Program-made: the position numbers and the translations under genes
Origin: Microcoleus sp. bin48.metabat.b7b8b9.023
GTDB lineage: Bacteria > Cyanobacteriota > Cyanobacteriia > Cyanobacteriales > Microcoleaceae
Direction of reading: 5' to 3'
DNA: 64,000 bases
NCBI RefSeq assembly: GCF_013299185.1
Contig: NZ_JAAFKG010000039.1
Span: 1-64,000, forward strand
Notes under the pieces: generated by a model
What the model saw: the letters and a program-made list of their open reading frames with translations, nothing else
Database searches by the model: none
Told to the model about the DNA's origin: nothing
Shown: positions 8,515 to 18,300 of the stretch, piece by piece
How positions within the stretch are numbered: position 1 is the stretch's first letter
Layout: each line of letters opens with the position of its first letter

Positions 8515-9723
8515 ATGAAATTTGCCCAACGTTTAGCACCCCTAAAATTTAATGTATTTGCCGATATGGATCGGGCGAAAGCTCTAGCAAGAGCAGCCGG
8601 ACAGAATACGATCGACTTATCTCTGGGTTCTTCCGATTTGCCTGCGGCTGCTCACATTACAGATGCGATCGCCAATTCCCTATCAGATCCTAGCACCCAC
8701 GGCTATTTACTGTTTAACGGCACCCGCTCTTTCCGGGAAGCAGCAGCTTCTTGGTACGAACAAAAATTTGGGATTTCAGTCAATCCCGAAACAGAAGTGC
8801 TGCCGTTAATTGGTTCCCAAGAAGGCACGGCGCATATGCCTTTAGCTGTACTCAACCCCGGAGATTTTGCTTTGCTGCTCGATCCGGGCTATCCTTCCCA
8901 CGCAGGCGGTGTCTATTTGGCGGGCGGTCAAATTTACCCGATGCCTATATTAGCAGAAAATCAGTTTTTGCCAGTCTTTGAAGATATTCCGATGCCCGTC
9001 TTGGCTCAGTCGAAGATGATGGTTTTGAGCTATCCTCACAATCCTACAACTGCGATCGCCCCGCTGGCATTTTTTGAGAAAGCAGTGAATTTTTGTCGCC
9101 AACACGATCTCGTTTTAGTGCACGATTTCCCCTATGTGGATTTGGTGTTTGACGATTCCCTAGGGGCGGTGGATGGTGCGTGCCCGCCCTCTCGTAAATT
9201 GATGGCGCCGTCGATTTTTCAGGCGGATAGAGATAAGAGTGTGGCGATCGAGTTTTTCACCCTATCAAAATCCTACAGTATGGGAGGCTTTCGAGTTGGA
9301 TATGCGATCGGCAATCCCGAACTAATTACAGCCCTGCGACAAGTAAAAGCCGCAGTAGACTTCAACCAATATCTAGGGATTTTGAACGGAGCGAGCGCGG
9401 CATTAACGGGGCCTCAAGATACCGTCACCACCAGCGTCGAAACCTTCAGAAAGCGCCGGGATGTCTTTGTAAGTGCGCTAAGGGCGATCGGCTGGGAAGT
9501 ACCCGTACCCCCCGCCACGATGTACGTTTGGGCGAAACTACCAGCACCTTGGGCCTCGGATTCGGTGAAATTTTGCACTCAGCTAGTACAGAGTACAGGA
9601 GTCGCAGCTTCCCCCGGCGCCGGTTTCGGGAAATCAGGAGAAGGCTACGTGCGATTTGCCTTAGTTGAGTCACCTGAAATTTTGGAAGCAGCAGTTAGAA
9701 AAATTGCGGAATTTCTCAGTTAA
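8515..9723 (+). CDS. Class I/II aminotransferase, LL-diaminopimelate aminotransferase-like
   Basis: A 402-residue fold-type I PLP enzyme. TLSKSYSMGGFRVGYAIG contains the Schiff-base lysine and phosphate-binding arginine, PHNPTTA the substrate-loop Asn-Pro, and HDFPYVDLVFDD the PLP-contacting aspartate/tyrosine. The overall pattern (LDLSLGSSDLPAA..., HGYLLFNGTRSFREA) resembles the DapL/AlaC-like branch that uses LL-diaminopimelate, alanine or related substrates. Cyanobacteria use DapL for lysine and peptidoglycan synthesis, but they often carry a second paralogue, so the exact substrate is unsettled. Monocistronic. Confidence 0.85.
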   Translation: MKFAQRLAPLKFNVFADMDRAKALARAAGQNTIDLSLGSSDLPAAAHITDAIANSLSDPSTHGYLLFNGTRSFREAAASWYEQKFGISVNPETEVLPLIGSQEGTAHMPLAVLNPGDFALLLDPGYPSHAGGVYLAGGQIYPMPILAENQFLPVFEDIPMPVLAQSKMMVLSYPHNPTTAIAPLAFFEKAVNFCRQHDLVLVHDFPYVDLVFDDSLGAVDGACPPSRKLMAPSIFQADRDKSVAIEFFTLSKSYSMGGFRVGYAIGNPELITALRQVKAAVDFNQYLGILNGASAALTGPQDTVTTSVETFRKRRDVFVSALRAIGWEVPVPPATMYVWAKLPAPWASDSVKFCTQLVQSTGVAASPGAGFGKSGEGYVRFALVESPEILEAAVRKIAEFLS

Positions 9724-9838
9724 TTGCTCAATTAAAAAGATTGCATTCAAGCACTCTCCTCTCTTGAGATTATCTGCGTTTATCTGCGGTTGATTTATCA
9801 ATCCAAGATTTATGGAATCATATCGTGCCGGCTCACTC

Positions 9839-9894
9839 AATTAACCGCAGTAAGATTCGTTCGTAGTGCGGACTTCAGTCCGCAGCCTGAGTAT
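9839..9894. repeat. Dispersed repeat, family A half-copy with extended flank
   Basis: TTAACCGCAGTAAGATT followed by GTTCGTAGTGCGGACTTC and AGTCCGC. The same left flank plus arm recurs at 59697-59742, so the mobile or amplified unit is longer than the palindrome alone here. Confidence 0.75.
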
Positions 9895-10020
9895 AAGTAG
9901 ATTAAAAAAACGAAAAATTACCAATTCTTAAAAGTAGGCATACTTCTGGGAATCGGTATAAGTTCAAACTGCTATAACTTAGGCACACCTAATCAGAAAC
10001 CGGGTTTTTCACAAAAAAAC

Positions 10021-10160
10021 TTCGTTACCAGAAATAATTGGTTGAAAGCCTCTGGGTTTTAGGGATAAATTAAAATCAGACGGTTCATTACTCAAATCCT
10101 CTTCCTTCCAGGTAGAGGTTGCTGTCAACTGTCAACTGTCAACTGTCAACTGTCAACTGA
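10021..10160 (-). repeat. Three-copy dispersed repeat D with heptamer array (copy 1)
   Basis: Read on the minus strand this is (CAGTTGA)n, then ACCTCTACC-GAAGGAA-GAGTAATGAA...CTGATTTTAATTT and GGCTTTCAACCAATTATTTC-TGGTAAC. It aligns along about 130 bases with 27110-27236 and 32655-32788. The heptamer part is five GTCAACT units at 10124-10158. No reading frame is conserved among the copies. The rest of the 9724-10287 spacer holds an AGAAACCGGGTTTTT repeat near 9990 and no gene. Confidence 0.8.
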
Positions 10161-10287
10161 ATGAAAGCCCATGAAAACAGTAAAAACCCAGTTTCCAGAA
10201 GTCGGAATCAGTAAGTCTTCTATCGCTATCTCTACCTAAAGGAATAGATATTTACAAGCAATATCTGTCACAATTTATGTTGAAATG

Positions 10288-10686
10288 TTAAGGTGAGACA
10301 TCTTGGGAATTGCCAGTTCCGCTCACCCACTCTAAAAATCCTTGAAATGAACTCTGTCGGGGTAGCGATTGTTCTGTAGCTGCGATCGCACATCCCAAAA
10401 ATACCACGCTTCCCAAAATTGCCAGTAGCGGAAAATGCTTGCCCAGCCCAAAGTCGCGCTGAAGGCGAGCTAACGGCCTGCTCTCGCGCCTGAGCATCTT
10501 TCCCACCGTCAGTTGTTTGAGACTAAAAGGATCGCGGACAAAATGGCCGCTCCAGCTAATTACCATATGAGAATGGCAGTGGGGACAGGTGAATAGTCCG
10601 CTGACCATTCCGACTGGGCCCACGACGCTGGAACGGTTGCAAATCGGGCAAGTGACAGAATGAGTGTTATAGGTGGGAGCGTTCAT
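10288..10686 (-). CDS. Small zinc-ribbon membrane protein, function unknown
   Basis: I start this at ATG 10686 (132 residues, MNAPTYNT...). A CPIC...CPHC pair (about residues 14-17 and 34-37) forms a zinc-ribbon-like knuckle. It is followed by a basic region (LRRESRPLARLQRDFGLGK) and one hydrophobic segment at about residues 88-107. The ending is Ser/Gly-rich and would lie outside or in the lumen. I do not recognise a named family. The plan resembles small membrane-anchored zinc-ribbon proteins scattered in bacteria. It is transcribed in the same direction as surE but about 230 bases downstream, behind a MITE. Confidence 0.7.
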   Translation of the reverse strand: MNAPTYNTHSVTCPICNRSSVVGPVGMVSGLFTCPHCHSHMVISWSGHFVRDPFSLKQLTVGKMLRRESRPLARLQRDFGLGKHFPLLAILGSVVFLGCAIAATEQSLPRQSSFQGFLEWVSGTGNSQDVSP

Positions 10687-10749
10687 AACTGCTTTTCTTG
10701 AGTAAAAAACCAACAACCAATTGAGAGCCTGCGTTAACGCCTAGGGCAT

Positions 10750-10856
10750 ATATAGCGGTTATCAGAAAGATGAGGTACGTTGTTGGGCTTTAGCCCTCTG
10801 AGTTTACTGGTTTTGCAAACTGTCTGTTATACCTCATCTTTTTGAGAAAGGCTATA
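10750..10856. repeat. MITE family C, copy 1 (107 bp)
   Basis: Left end TATAGCGGTTATCAGAAAG-ATGAGGTA, right end TACCTCATC-TTTTTGAGAAAGGCTATA. The ends are near-exact inverted repeats of about 28 bases, with TA at the extreme ends. Exactly the same length as copies at 43043-43149 and 59265-59371. The inside carries TGTTGGGCTTTAGCCC. Confidence 0.85.
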
Positions 10857-10916
10857 CCTAAAGAGGCACTTTATCCTTAATTCCTAGTTTACAGCGGCGA
10901 TCGGGTCGATCGGAGC

Positions 10917-11723
10917 TCACTGCTTGGGAAAACTTTCAAATTGCCAATCTCGCAACGAGTGCAAATCGGGAACACAGGTGAGATTGTATTGCAGGGGAGT
11001 AACGGTAATTTTATTGTCGCGAATAGCTTGTACGTCTGTAGGAATATCATGCCACACTGCCGATTCGGAGGTTTCTTCCACATCTTCTAACAATTCCCCA
11101 GCCAGCCAATAATAAGTTTTGCCGCGCGGATCAGTGCGCTTTTGAAATATGTCGAAATAGCGGCGAATGCCTTGACGGGCGATCGCAACTCCGGTAATTT
11201 CTGCTTGTGAGACTGCTGGTATGTTGACATTCAACAGTGTCGGTTTGGGCATTGGCTGTTTTTCCAACTGTCGTAGCAAGGTGACAGCAAAATCTACCGC
11301 CGGCCCAAATTCCTGCGAAGTATAGCTGGCGAGGCTGAAAGCAATGCTGGGAATGCCTTCCATAATTCCTTCCATTGCAGCCGAAACCGTCCCCGAACAG
11401 ATGATGTCGGTGCCTAAATTCGGCCCGTGGTTGACGCCGGAAAGGACAAAATCGGGCGGTTTGTCAACTAAAGCCCACAAAGCTAGTTTGACGCAGTCGG
11501 CGGGAGTACCCGAGCAAGCCCAAGCTTTGACGGCGGGATCGAAAACAGATTCGATAATTTCGGCGCGAATGGGTTGGTGCAATGTGAGGCCGTGTCCGGT
11601 AGCGGAGCGCTCTCTGTCGGGACAAACAACGCTCACAGAGTGGCCGGCGGCGGCGAGAGCGTTGGCGAGGCTGTGGATGCCTTGTGCAAAGATGCCGTCG
11701 TCGTTGCTAATTAAAAGTTTCAT
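10917..11723 (-). CDS. surE: 5'/3'-nucleotidase SurE
   Basis: A 268-residue metal-dependent phosphatase acting on nucleoside 5'- and 3'-monophosphates and short polyphosphate in the cytosol. The N-terminal [12 protein letters not shown] holds the Asp-Asp metal ligands, and [13 protein letters not shown] and [12 protein letters not shown] (Asn ligand) complete the active site. Length and motif order are typical. It starts with ATG at 11723. Upstream lie heptamer repeats and the divergent pheS gene. Confidence 0.96.
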   Translation of the reverse strand: MKLLISNDDGIFAQGIHSLANALAAAGHSVSVVCPDRERSATGHGLTLHQPIRAEIIESVFDPAVKAWACSGTPADCVKLALWALVDKPPDFVLSGVNHGPNLGTDIICSGTVSAAMEGIMEGIPSIAFSLASYTSQEFGPAVDFAVTLLRQLEKQPMPKPTLLNVNIPAVSQAEITGVAIARQGIRRYFDIFQKRTDPRGKTYYWLAGELLEDVEETSESAVWHDIPTDVQAIRDNKITVTPLQYNLTCVPDLHSLRDWQFESFPKQ

Positions 11724-11823
11724 TGAAATTGTTAGAGGCCTGATAATAATCTTAAACTAGATTCAAGTATGGCGATCGGTTTCACCTGCAATTATCTATT
11801 ACCTAATTACATATTAAGCAGCC

Positions 11824-11934
11824 ATCAATCTAAAATCTAAAATCTACAAGTCAGTCGATCCAAAATTGCGCTACACTCAGCTTGGCCCAAAACTGCCATC
11901 AATCTAAAATCTAAAATCTAAAATCTAAAATCAA
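11824..11934. repeat. Heptanucleotide STRR array (AATCTAA)n before pheS
   Basis: AATCTAAAATCTAAAATC runs occur at 11829-11847 and 11895-11934, directly against the pheS start codon. Two CCATCAATCTAAAATC starts about 75 bases apart suggest local duplication. The array leaves no normal ribosome-binding site before pheS. Confidence 0.85.
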
Positions 11935-11935
11935 A

Positions 11936-12940
11936 ATGACTGTCCAGCTCAGCGACATTGAAACTCAACTAGAAACCCTGGGCCAAGAGTCCAAAAGTGC
12001 GATCGCAACTGCGAATACCCTCGAACAACTCGAACAGTTGCGCCTTGGCTACCTAGGCAAAAAAGGCCAACTCTCTCAAATTTTAGGCATGATGGGCAAA
12101 CTTTCGGCAGACCAGCGGCCCAAAGTAGGCGCGATCGCCAATACTGTAAAAGAAGCCCTACAAGCCGACTTAGAAGACAAGCGCGCCGCCCTCCAAACCG
12201 CCCAAATCCAGGCCAAATTAGCCTCAGAAACCCTTGACGTTACCATGCCGGGGATTTTTCCCCCTCAAGGTCGAATTCACCCCTTAAACGCCGTCATAGA
12301 CCGCGCTCTCGATATTTTTGTCGGCCTCGGCTACACCGTCGCCAACGGCCCGGAAATGGAAACAGATTATTACAACTTCGAGGCGCTCAACACTCCACCC
12401 GACCACCCGGCGCGGGATATGCAAGATACATTTTACCTGCCAGGTGGCGACTTGCTGCGGACTCAGACATCATCGGTGCAAATTCGCTACATGGAACAGC
12501 ACAAACCGCCGATTCGGATTGTCTCTCCCGGCCGCGTTTACCGCCGCGATACTGTTGATGCTACTCACGCGGCAGTTTTCCACCAAATTGAACTTTTAGC
12601 TATTGGTGAAAATCTGACATTTACTGACTTGAAAGGCACAATTAAAGAGTTTTTGCGCCAAATGTTCGGGCAAGATTTGCCGATTCGTTTCCGCACGAGT
12701 TACTTTCCGTTTACAGAACCTTCTGCTGAAGTTGATTTGCAGTGGAACGGCAAATGGCTGGAAGTTTTGGGCTGCGGTGCAGTAGATCCTAATGTTCTTA
12801 AAGGAGTCGGTTTAGATCCAGAAAAGTATACTGGGTTTGCAGCCGGTTTTGGGGTGGAGCGTTTCGCTATGGTACTTTATGAAATTGACGACATTCGCCG
12901 GGTTTATGCTAGCGATTTACGATTTTTGCGGCAGTTTTAA
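11936..12940 (+). CDS. pheS: Phenylalanine--tRNA ligase alpha subunit
   Basis: A 334-residue catalytic subunit of the heterotetrameric class II PheRS. It has an N-terminal coiled coil (about 1-95) that contacts tRNA, then the catalytic core with motif 1 ([14 protein letters not shown]), motif 2 ([20 protein letters not shown]) and motif 3 ([13 protein letters not shown]). Length matches the family. pheT is not nearby, which is common in cyanobacteria. The start is ATG at 11936, immediately after an STRR array, so translation start context is unusual. Confidence 0.97.
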   Translation: MTVQLSDIETQLETLGQESKSAIATANTLEQLEQLRLGYLGKKGQLSQILGMMGKLSADQRPKVGAIANTVKEALQADLEDKRAALQTAQIQAKLASETLDVTMPGIFPPQGRIHPLNAVIDRALDIFVGLGYTVANGPEMETDYYNFEALNTPPDHPARDMQDTFYLPGGDLLRTQTSSVQIRYMEQHKPPIRIVSPGRVYRRDTVDATHAAVFHQIELLAIGENLTFTDLKGTIKEFLRQMFGQDLPIRFRTSYFPFTEPSAEVDLQWNGKWLEVLGCGAVDPNVLKGVGLDPEKYTGFAAGFGVERFAMVLYEIDDIRRVYASDLRFLRQF

Positions 12941-12970
12941 GTAGTGGCTTGAGGTCGGTTTTACTCTGAA

Positions 12971-13037
12971 GGTACGTTGTTGCGCTTCAGCGCTCTTTAT
13001 AAGATTAGCAAAGAGCGCTGAAGCGCAACTACGTACC
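12971..13037. repeat. Palindromic dispersed repeat, family B
   Basis: GGTACGTTGTTGCGCTTCAG-CGCTCTTT and its reverse complement form long arms around a 9-12 base loop, just after pheS. Related copies lie at 41382-41573 and 55719-55788. It could serve as a terminator for pheS, but the family is mobile-looking. Confidence 0.88.
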
Positions 13038-13221
13038 TAATTTGTTTGACGACAATAAAACCGCCCTGGGTTTTACTATGACTGTAGGGTTTTGGTTAAT
13101 GTAGATCGATGTTTTGAGTTTCGATCGAGGAGAGAAAGCTAAAAAATCTAATATCCTATCCAAAGAGATAGATCGCGGTCATGTTGGTTTGTAATGATGA
13201 CTAAAGTCCTCGGGAAAAGAA

Positions 13222-13597
13222 GGACTAAAGTCCTCACTACAAACCTGGGAAAAGAAGGACTAAAGTTCTCACTACAAACCTGGGAAAAGAAGGACTAAAG
13301 TCCTCACTACAAACCTGGGAAAAGAAGGACTAAAGTCCTCACTACAAACCTGGGAAAAGAAGGACTAAAGTTCTCACTACAAACCTGGGAAAAGAAGGAC
13401 TAAAGTCCTCACTACAAACCTGGGAAAAGAAGGACTAAAGTTCTCACTACAAACCTGGGAAAAGAAGGACTAAAGTTCTCACTACAAACCTGGGAAAAGA
13501 AGGACTAAAGTTCTCACTACAAACCTGGGAAAAGAAGGACTAAAGTCCTCACTACAAACCTGGGAAAAGAAGGACTAAAGTCCTCACTACAAACCTG
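13222..13597. repeat. 35-bp tandem minisatellite, 11 units
   Basis: The unit is GGACTAAAGTyCTCACTACA-AACCTGGGAAAAGAA, repeated head to tail 11 times, the last lacking the GGGAAAAGAA tail. Units differ almost only at one base (TCCTC or TTCTC); the order is C,T,C,C,T,C,T,T,T,C,C. It is built from the right arm of palindrome family A. There are no spacers, so it is not CRISPR. The rest of 12941-13946 has no supportable gene. Confidence 0.95.
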
Positions 13598-13946
13598 CTC
13601 GATCGACTTTAGCAGTATTTCTCTTGGCTGTTTCCTTCGCTTCCTTCACCTTCTGCGATGCAAATACTAGACAAGTCTAGACACTTGCTTTTTGCTTCAT
13701 CGGGAGGATGGGAAGGGTAGAGTTCGCTCTCAAACTGTCTACTGTTACTTGTCTACTGTCAACTGTTGAAAGCAGCTTAATTTTTCCTCGCTTAAATCTT
13801 AGGCTGCATTAATTTATACAAATAAAAATTGACTTGCAGGCAGTATTCTGTTATGTACAGCATTTTCATGGAAGACAAATCGCTTTTTTTGCTATATTGA
13901 CCAGCAATAAAGATAATGGTTTTGATTAGATTGAGGAGTTGAACGG

Positions 13947-14840
13947 ATGAAAAACTTGAATTGTTGGAACAAACCCGCTGCATTGCTGGGCGCGATCGCC
14001 ATTGTAGCCGGAAGTGTGCAGGCTCAGGCGATCGGTGTTGCCACCTCACCAGCATCCACTACCAGTCAGGATGCTGAAAAAATTTCCTTTGAAGACAGCG
14101 CCACCTTTCAAATCGCCCAAGCTGACACGCTTTGCCGCAAAGTAACTCCCAAAGAAGGTTTGACAGTTCGCCAGAACCCAGATCCCAAATCCGCGAGAGT
14201 TGGCGGTGTAGCCATGAATACTCAGGTAACGCTGTTCCAAGGTGCTACTTCTGTTAAAGCCTCCGACGGCCGCCTCTGGATTCAAATTACCGCTCCGGTA
14301 AAAGGGTATATAGCTACCGGATACCCGAACAATGAGGCTAATTTAGCTTCGTGCACAGTTAGTCAAGCACCGGCACCAGCACCGGCACCAGCACCAGCAC
14401 CAGCACCAGCACCTGCACCTGCACCTGCACCAGCACCAGCACCTGCACCTGCACCTGCACCAGCACCTGCACCTGCACCAGCACCAGCACCTGCACCTGC
14501 ACCTGCACCTGCACCTGCACCAGCACCTGCACCAGCGCCAGCGCCAACACCAGCACCAGCAGCAACACCAGCGCCAGCAGCAACACCAGCACCTGCAACG
14601 GGCCCCGTCAGCCTCTGCCGCCAAGTAGAACCTCGGGTAGCACCGAAAGGTTTAGCTATTCGTGCGGAGCCTTCAAAGACTGCGACAGTTAAAGGCGGCG
14701 TACCTGCTAACGGTCAAGTAACGCTTGTGCCGAATTTCCAGTTAGTCAAAGATAAGAATGGAGAAAACCGCAATTGGGTTGAGATTTCAGCCCCAGTTCC
14801 CGGATTCATCTCGGCTGGAAACTTGATCATGTGCAAGTAA
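13947..14840 (+). CDS. Exported SH3-domain protein with long Ala-Pro linker
   Basis: A 297-residue protein with a signal peptide (about 1-30, ending VQAQA). Two related bacterial SH3-like segments of about 75 residues follow (LCRKVTPKEGLTVRQNPDPKSARVGG... and LCRQVEPRVAPKGLAIRAEPSKTATVKGG...), separated by a run of roughly 40 Ala-Pro dipeptides at about residues 143-218. SH3b domains usually bind cell-wall peptides. The Ala-Pro rod probably spaces two wall-binding modules outside the membrane. GAGGAG lies about 10 bases before the ATG. The codon-repeat array (GCACCA/GCACCT) is prone to length change. A good terminator follows. Confidence 0.85.
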   Translation: MKNLNCWNKPAALLGAIAIVAGSVQAQAIGVATSPASTTSQDAEKISFEDSATFQIAQADTLCRKVTPKEGLTVRQNPDPKSARVGGVAMNTQVTLFQGATSVKASDGRLWIQITAPVKGYIATGYPNNEANLASCTVSQAPAPAPAPAPAPAPAPAPAPAPAPAPAPAPAPAPAPAPAPAPAPAPAPAPAPAPAPAPAPTPAPAATPAPAATPAPATGPVSLCRQVEPRVAPKGLAIRAEPSKTATVKGGVPANGQVTLVPNFQLVKDKNGENRNWVEISAPVPGFISAGNLIMCK

Positions 14841-14867
14841 ACTTCTGAGTTCTATCAGATCGAATTT

Positions 14868-14926
14868 GGTTTGTAGTGAGGACTTTAGCCCACATTCAAG
14901 AAGGACTAAAGTCCTTACTACAAACC
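14868..14926. repeat. Palindromic dispersed repeat, family A
   Basis: GGTTTGTAGTGAGGACTTTAG and its imperfect reverse complement (CTAAAGTCCTTACTACAAACC) flank a short loop. One arm has drifted by two or three bases. Confidence 0.85.
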
Positions 14927-14963
14927 TTGCTACAGTCGAGTTTTAGATTATTAAAAATTATCG

Positions 14964-14999
14964 AAACGCCACAGAAATTGTAAGTTGCTGTGGCGTTTT
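14964..14999 (+). terminator. Rho-independent terminator of the SH3 protein gene
   Basis: AAACGCCACAG and CTGTGGCGTTTT form a perfect 11-bp stem around a 13-base loop, ending in a short T run, 124 bases after the stop codon. The structure is symmetric and could work for either strand. Confidence 0.75.
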
Positions 15000-15037
15000 C
15001 TTATGAGAATAGGGTAATTTCGCGACCAATTATAACC

Positions 15038-15090
15038 CAATACGGTTTACTTAACGCTTTTGATGAATTTCATCTGACGATTTTTGGATT
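15038..15090. repeat. Repeat E, left-half copy
   Basis: CAATACGGTTTACTTAACGC and the following TTTGATGAATTTCATCTG-ACGATTTT repeat almost exactly at 15269-15320, but no right end follows here. It looks like a truncated MITE copy. Between the copies are ACACAGAGA and GCGCCCTCT short tandem repeats. Confidence 0.8.
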
Positions 15091-15268
15091 ATAAAGAGGT
15101 GAAGTAGATATTAAGAAGATTTTACCGCAGAGAACACAGAGAACACAGAGAGGGGAGGGATAAAAGGTTTTTTTCCAAAACCCTCGCAATACTCTTGCCT
15201 CTGCGCCCTCTGCGCCCTCTGCGCCCTCTGTGGTTCAAAACTCTTCTGTTGATGGAGTGGATTGTATT

Positions 15269-15367
15269 TCAATACGGTTTACTTAATGCTTTTGATGAAT
15301 TTCATCTGACGATTTTCTGGCAATATAGCCATTTTGGGCAAGTCAGATTTTTAGTAAACCGTATTGA
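15269..15367. repeat. Repeat E, complete 99-bp MITE-like copy
   Basis: The ends are TCAATACGGTTTACTtAA and TTAGTAAACCGTATTGA, a 17-base near-perfect terminal inverted repeat. It lies 10 bases past the stop of the giant adhesin gene. A similar left end (TCAATACGGTTCAGTTAA) occurs at 32789. Confidence 0.8.
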
Positions 15368-15376
15368 ATTATAACC

Positions 15377-18300
15377 CTAAGAAGGCAAGATAATTGATGA
15401 TAGGAAATCCGAGGAGCCGATCGCCCCATTAATCCCTACCAGATTCGCTAAAACCCGATCGCTTCCTGCAACTCGCAGCAACGTACCTTCGGGAGTGGTG
15501 CTCAATTGCAACTCCTGAAAACTCAGGCCAATCAAAATAAACTTATCGACACCGGCCTCAAAACCGATCGCAGTATCAGTACCACTGTCAGCACCCAAGA
15601 CAAATCGATCGCTCCCAATGCCTCCGATTAAAGTATCGTCGCCCAAGCCACCAAACAGCCAGTCATCGCCAGCACCCCCATTGAGCAAGTCGTTATCCTT
15701 ACCGCCAATTAGGGTATCGCTGCCAGCATCTCCATTCAGGGTATCTTCCCCTTCATTGCCGTAGAGCAAATCGTCGCCAGCGTCGCCATTGATGCAGTCT
15801 TGCTGGTCGTTTGCGCCCACCGATACAGCCCGGTTATCCGAGCGATCGCCATAAATGGTATCGTTGCCCTCGCCACCGCAGAGCTCATCGCCCCCGTCAC
15901 CGCCGTAAATCTTGTCGTTGCCAAGATCTCCGTGAATGAGATCGTTATCTTTACCGCCGTAAATGCTGTCATCGCCTTCACCGCCACTGATAGTATCGTC
16001 AGCTTCATCGCCGAAGAGTACGTCAGCACCGATGTTGCCAAAAAGCAAGTCCCGGCCGTTGACATCTCGAGCTCGACTGCGAGCGCCACCGTATATCGTG
16101 TCATCGCCGCTGTCGCCGACAAGGGTATCGGAGCCTAATTCGCCCCAAATCAAGTCATTCTCTTTGCCGCCCCAAACGCAATCATTGCCTTTGCCTGCTT
16201 GCACGGTGTCATTGCCGTTACCGCCTCCGATGATGTCGTTGCCGCTGTCGCCAAAGATTAAATCTCCTTCGCTAGCACCGTTAACTGAGTTGGAACCGCC
16301 TTTGTCGCCTAGCAGAGTATCGTTGCCTGCACCGCCGTAGAGGGTATCAGAGCCTAATTGACCGTAGATCAGGTCATTGCCTTTACCTCCGTAAGCGCGA
16401 TCGTTACCTTTGCCTGCAACCAGGGTATCGCTGGCTTCTTGGCCGCTGAGGAAGTCGTCGCCGTCGCTTCCATAGAGCAAGTCGCGTCCCTGGGAATCGA
16501 AGTCTGTGTTGCCGATGAAACCGCCAAACAAGGTGTCATTGCCGGTGCCGCCAATCAAGGTGTCATTGCCGATTTGACCCCCCATCAGGTCATTTTCTTT
16601 GCCTCCAAGGGCAAGATCGTTACCTTTACCGGCATAGATGGTATCGTCGCCTTCGTTGCCGTTAATGATGTCTGCGCCGTTACCTCCGAAGATCGAATCG
16701 CCATTGTCCGCAGCGCTGCTAGAGTTATCGCGGCCGTTATCTCCCAAAATCGTATCGCCGCCTTCATCTCCAAACAGGGTGTCAGAGCCTAAGTCGCCTG
16801 CAATCCAGTCGTTCTGCTTGCCCGCACGGATGATATCGTTGCCCTCGCCGCCGTAAGCAATATCCGTGTCAGTGTCTGCAAAAATCCTGTCATTGCCTTC
16901 ATTGCCGTAAATTTCGTCGGCGCCGTCTTTGCCCAAAATCGTATCGTTGCCTCGCAAGCCGATGATTTTTTGGTTGCCTTTGTTGTCTGCGATCGAGTCA
17001 TTGCCGTCTGTACCTTTGGTGGTTTGTCCCTCTCCCAGTTGCGAAGTTGGTCGGACAAATCGAACTCCGGGTGCTGGTGGCGGCGGTGCAAAGTTAATTC
17101 CTGGTTTGTCTGCGATGGGTTCGCACAGACAGTCGGTATCTGGTTCGGCGATCGGATTTGATATTGGGGTTGGTGTTGGCACCACCGGCCCCAAGATTGC
17201 AGCCACAGTAGCGGTAGCGGGACTGATACCGCCGCGATCGTCTGTAGCGCTGTAGCTGAAAGTGGCTCCCGTAAAACTTCCTGTGGTTTGGAAAAATAAT
17301 TGCTCAATTTGTGCCGGAGTTAGAACTTGGCCGGGTGTGACGCGAACGCCGCCGTTGGCTGGATCTCCTAAAAATAGAACTCCTTGGTTGGCTGGGGGCA
17401 GGGTGTTAATGGTGTAAGAGGCGATCGACCCGTCGGGGTCGCTGCCTCCCAATCCCGGAACCTGGGCGCTGCGGCCCGGAGCAATGCTGAAGTTAGCATT
17501 GTTCACCAATGGCGGTAAGTTGGTCGTCGGGCGAATCGCAGCAACAGTAGCGGTGCCGGGACTAATCAGGCCGCGGTTGTCGGTGGCGCTGTAGGTGAAA
17601 TTGGCTCCCGTAAAGTCGCCCGTCGTTTGGAAAAATAGTTGCTGAATCTGTTCGGGAGTGAGAATTTCACCGGGTGCGATCGCTATGCCACCGTTAGCAG
17701 GATCTCCTAAAAACAGTGTTCCTTGGTTGGCCGGTGGCAAAGTGTTGATTGTGAAAGAGGCGATCGTCCCGTCGGGGTCAATTCCTCCCAATCCTGGAAC
17801 CCGCACGCTGTTGTTGGGCGGAATGTTGAAGTTGACATTTATGCCAACTGGAGGTTGGTTGAGAACAATTGGCGCCGGAGTCGGAGTTGGAGTTGGAGTC
17901 GGTGCCGGAGCTGGAGCTATGGCAGCAACTGTAGCATTAGCGGGACTGGTAGCACCGCGATCGTCCGTAGCGCTGTAGTTGAAATTCGCTCCTGTAAAGT
18001 TGGCAGTCGTTTGCAAAAATATTTGCTGAAGCTGTGCGGGAGTCAGAACTTGGCCGGGTGTGACGCGAATGCCACCGTTTGCCGGATCTCCTAAAAATAG
18101 AACTGCTTGGTTGGCCGGTGGCAAAGTGTCGATCGTGTAAGAGGCGATCGTCCCGTCGGGGTCGGTTCCGCCCAATCCCGTGACTAACCTGCTACTGTTG
18201 GGCGGGGTGCTGAAGTTGACATTTGTGGCAACTGGCGGTTGGTTCGGCACCGGAACCAAAGCGGTAACTGTAGCATTGGCGGGACTGGTGGCGCCTTGAT

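Noticed and set aside
13222-13597. Possible CRISPR array
   Set aside because: Units are contiguous 35-bp direct repeats with no unique spacers; each is a copy of one palindrome arm plus a fixed linker.
14343-14624. Antisense Cys/Trp-rich and Leu/Val-rich frames over the Ala-Pro linker
   Set aside because: They arise from the GCACCA/GCACCT codon repeat read backwards.
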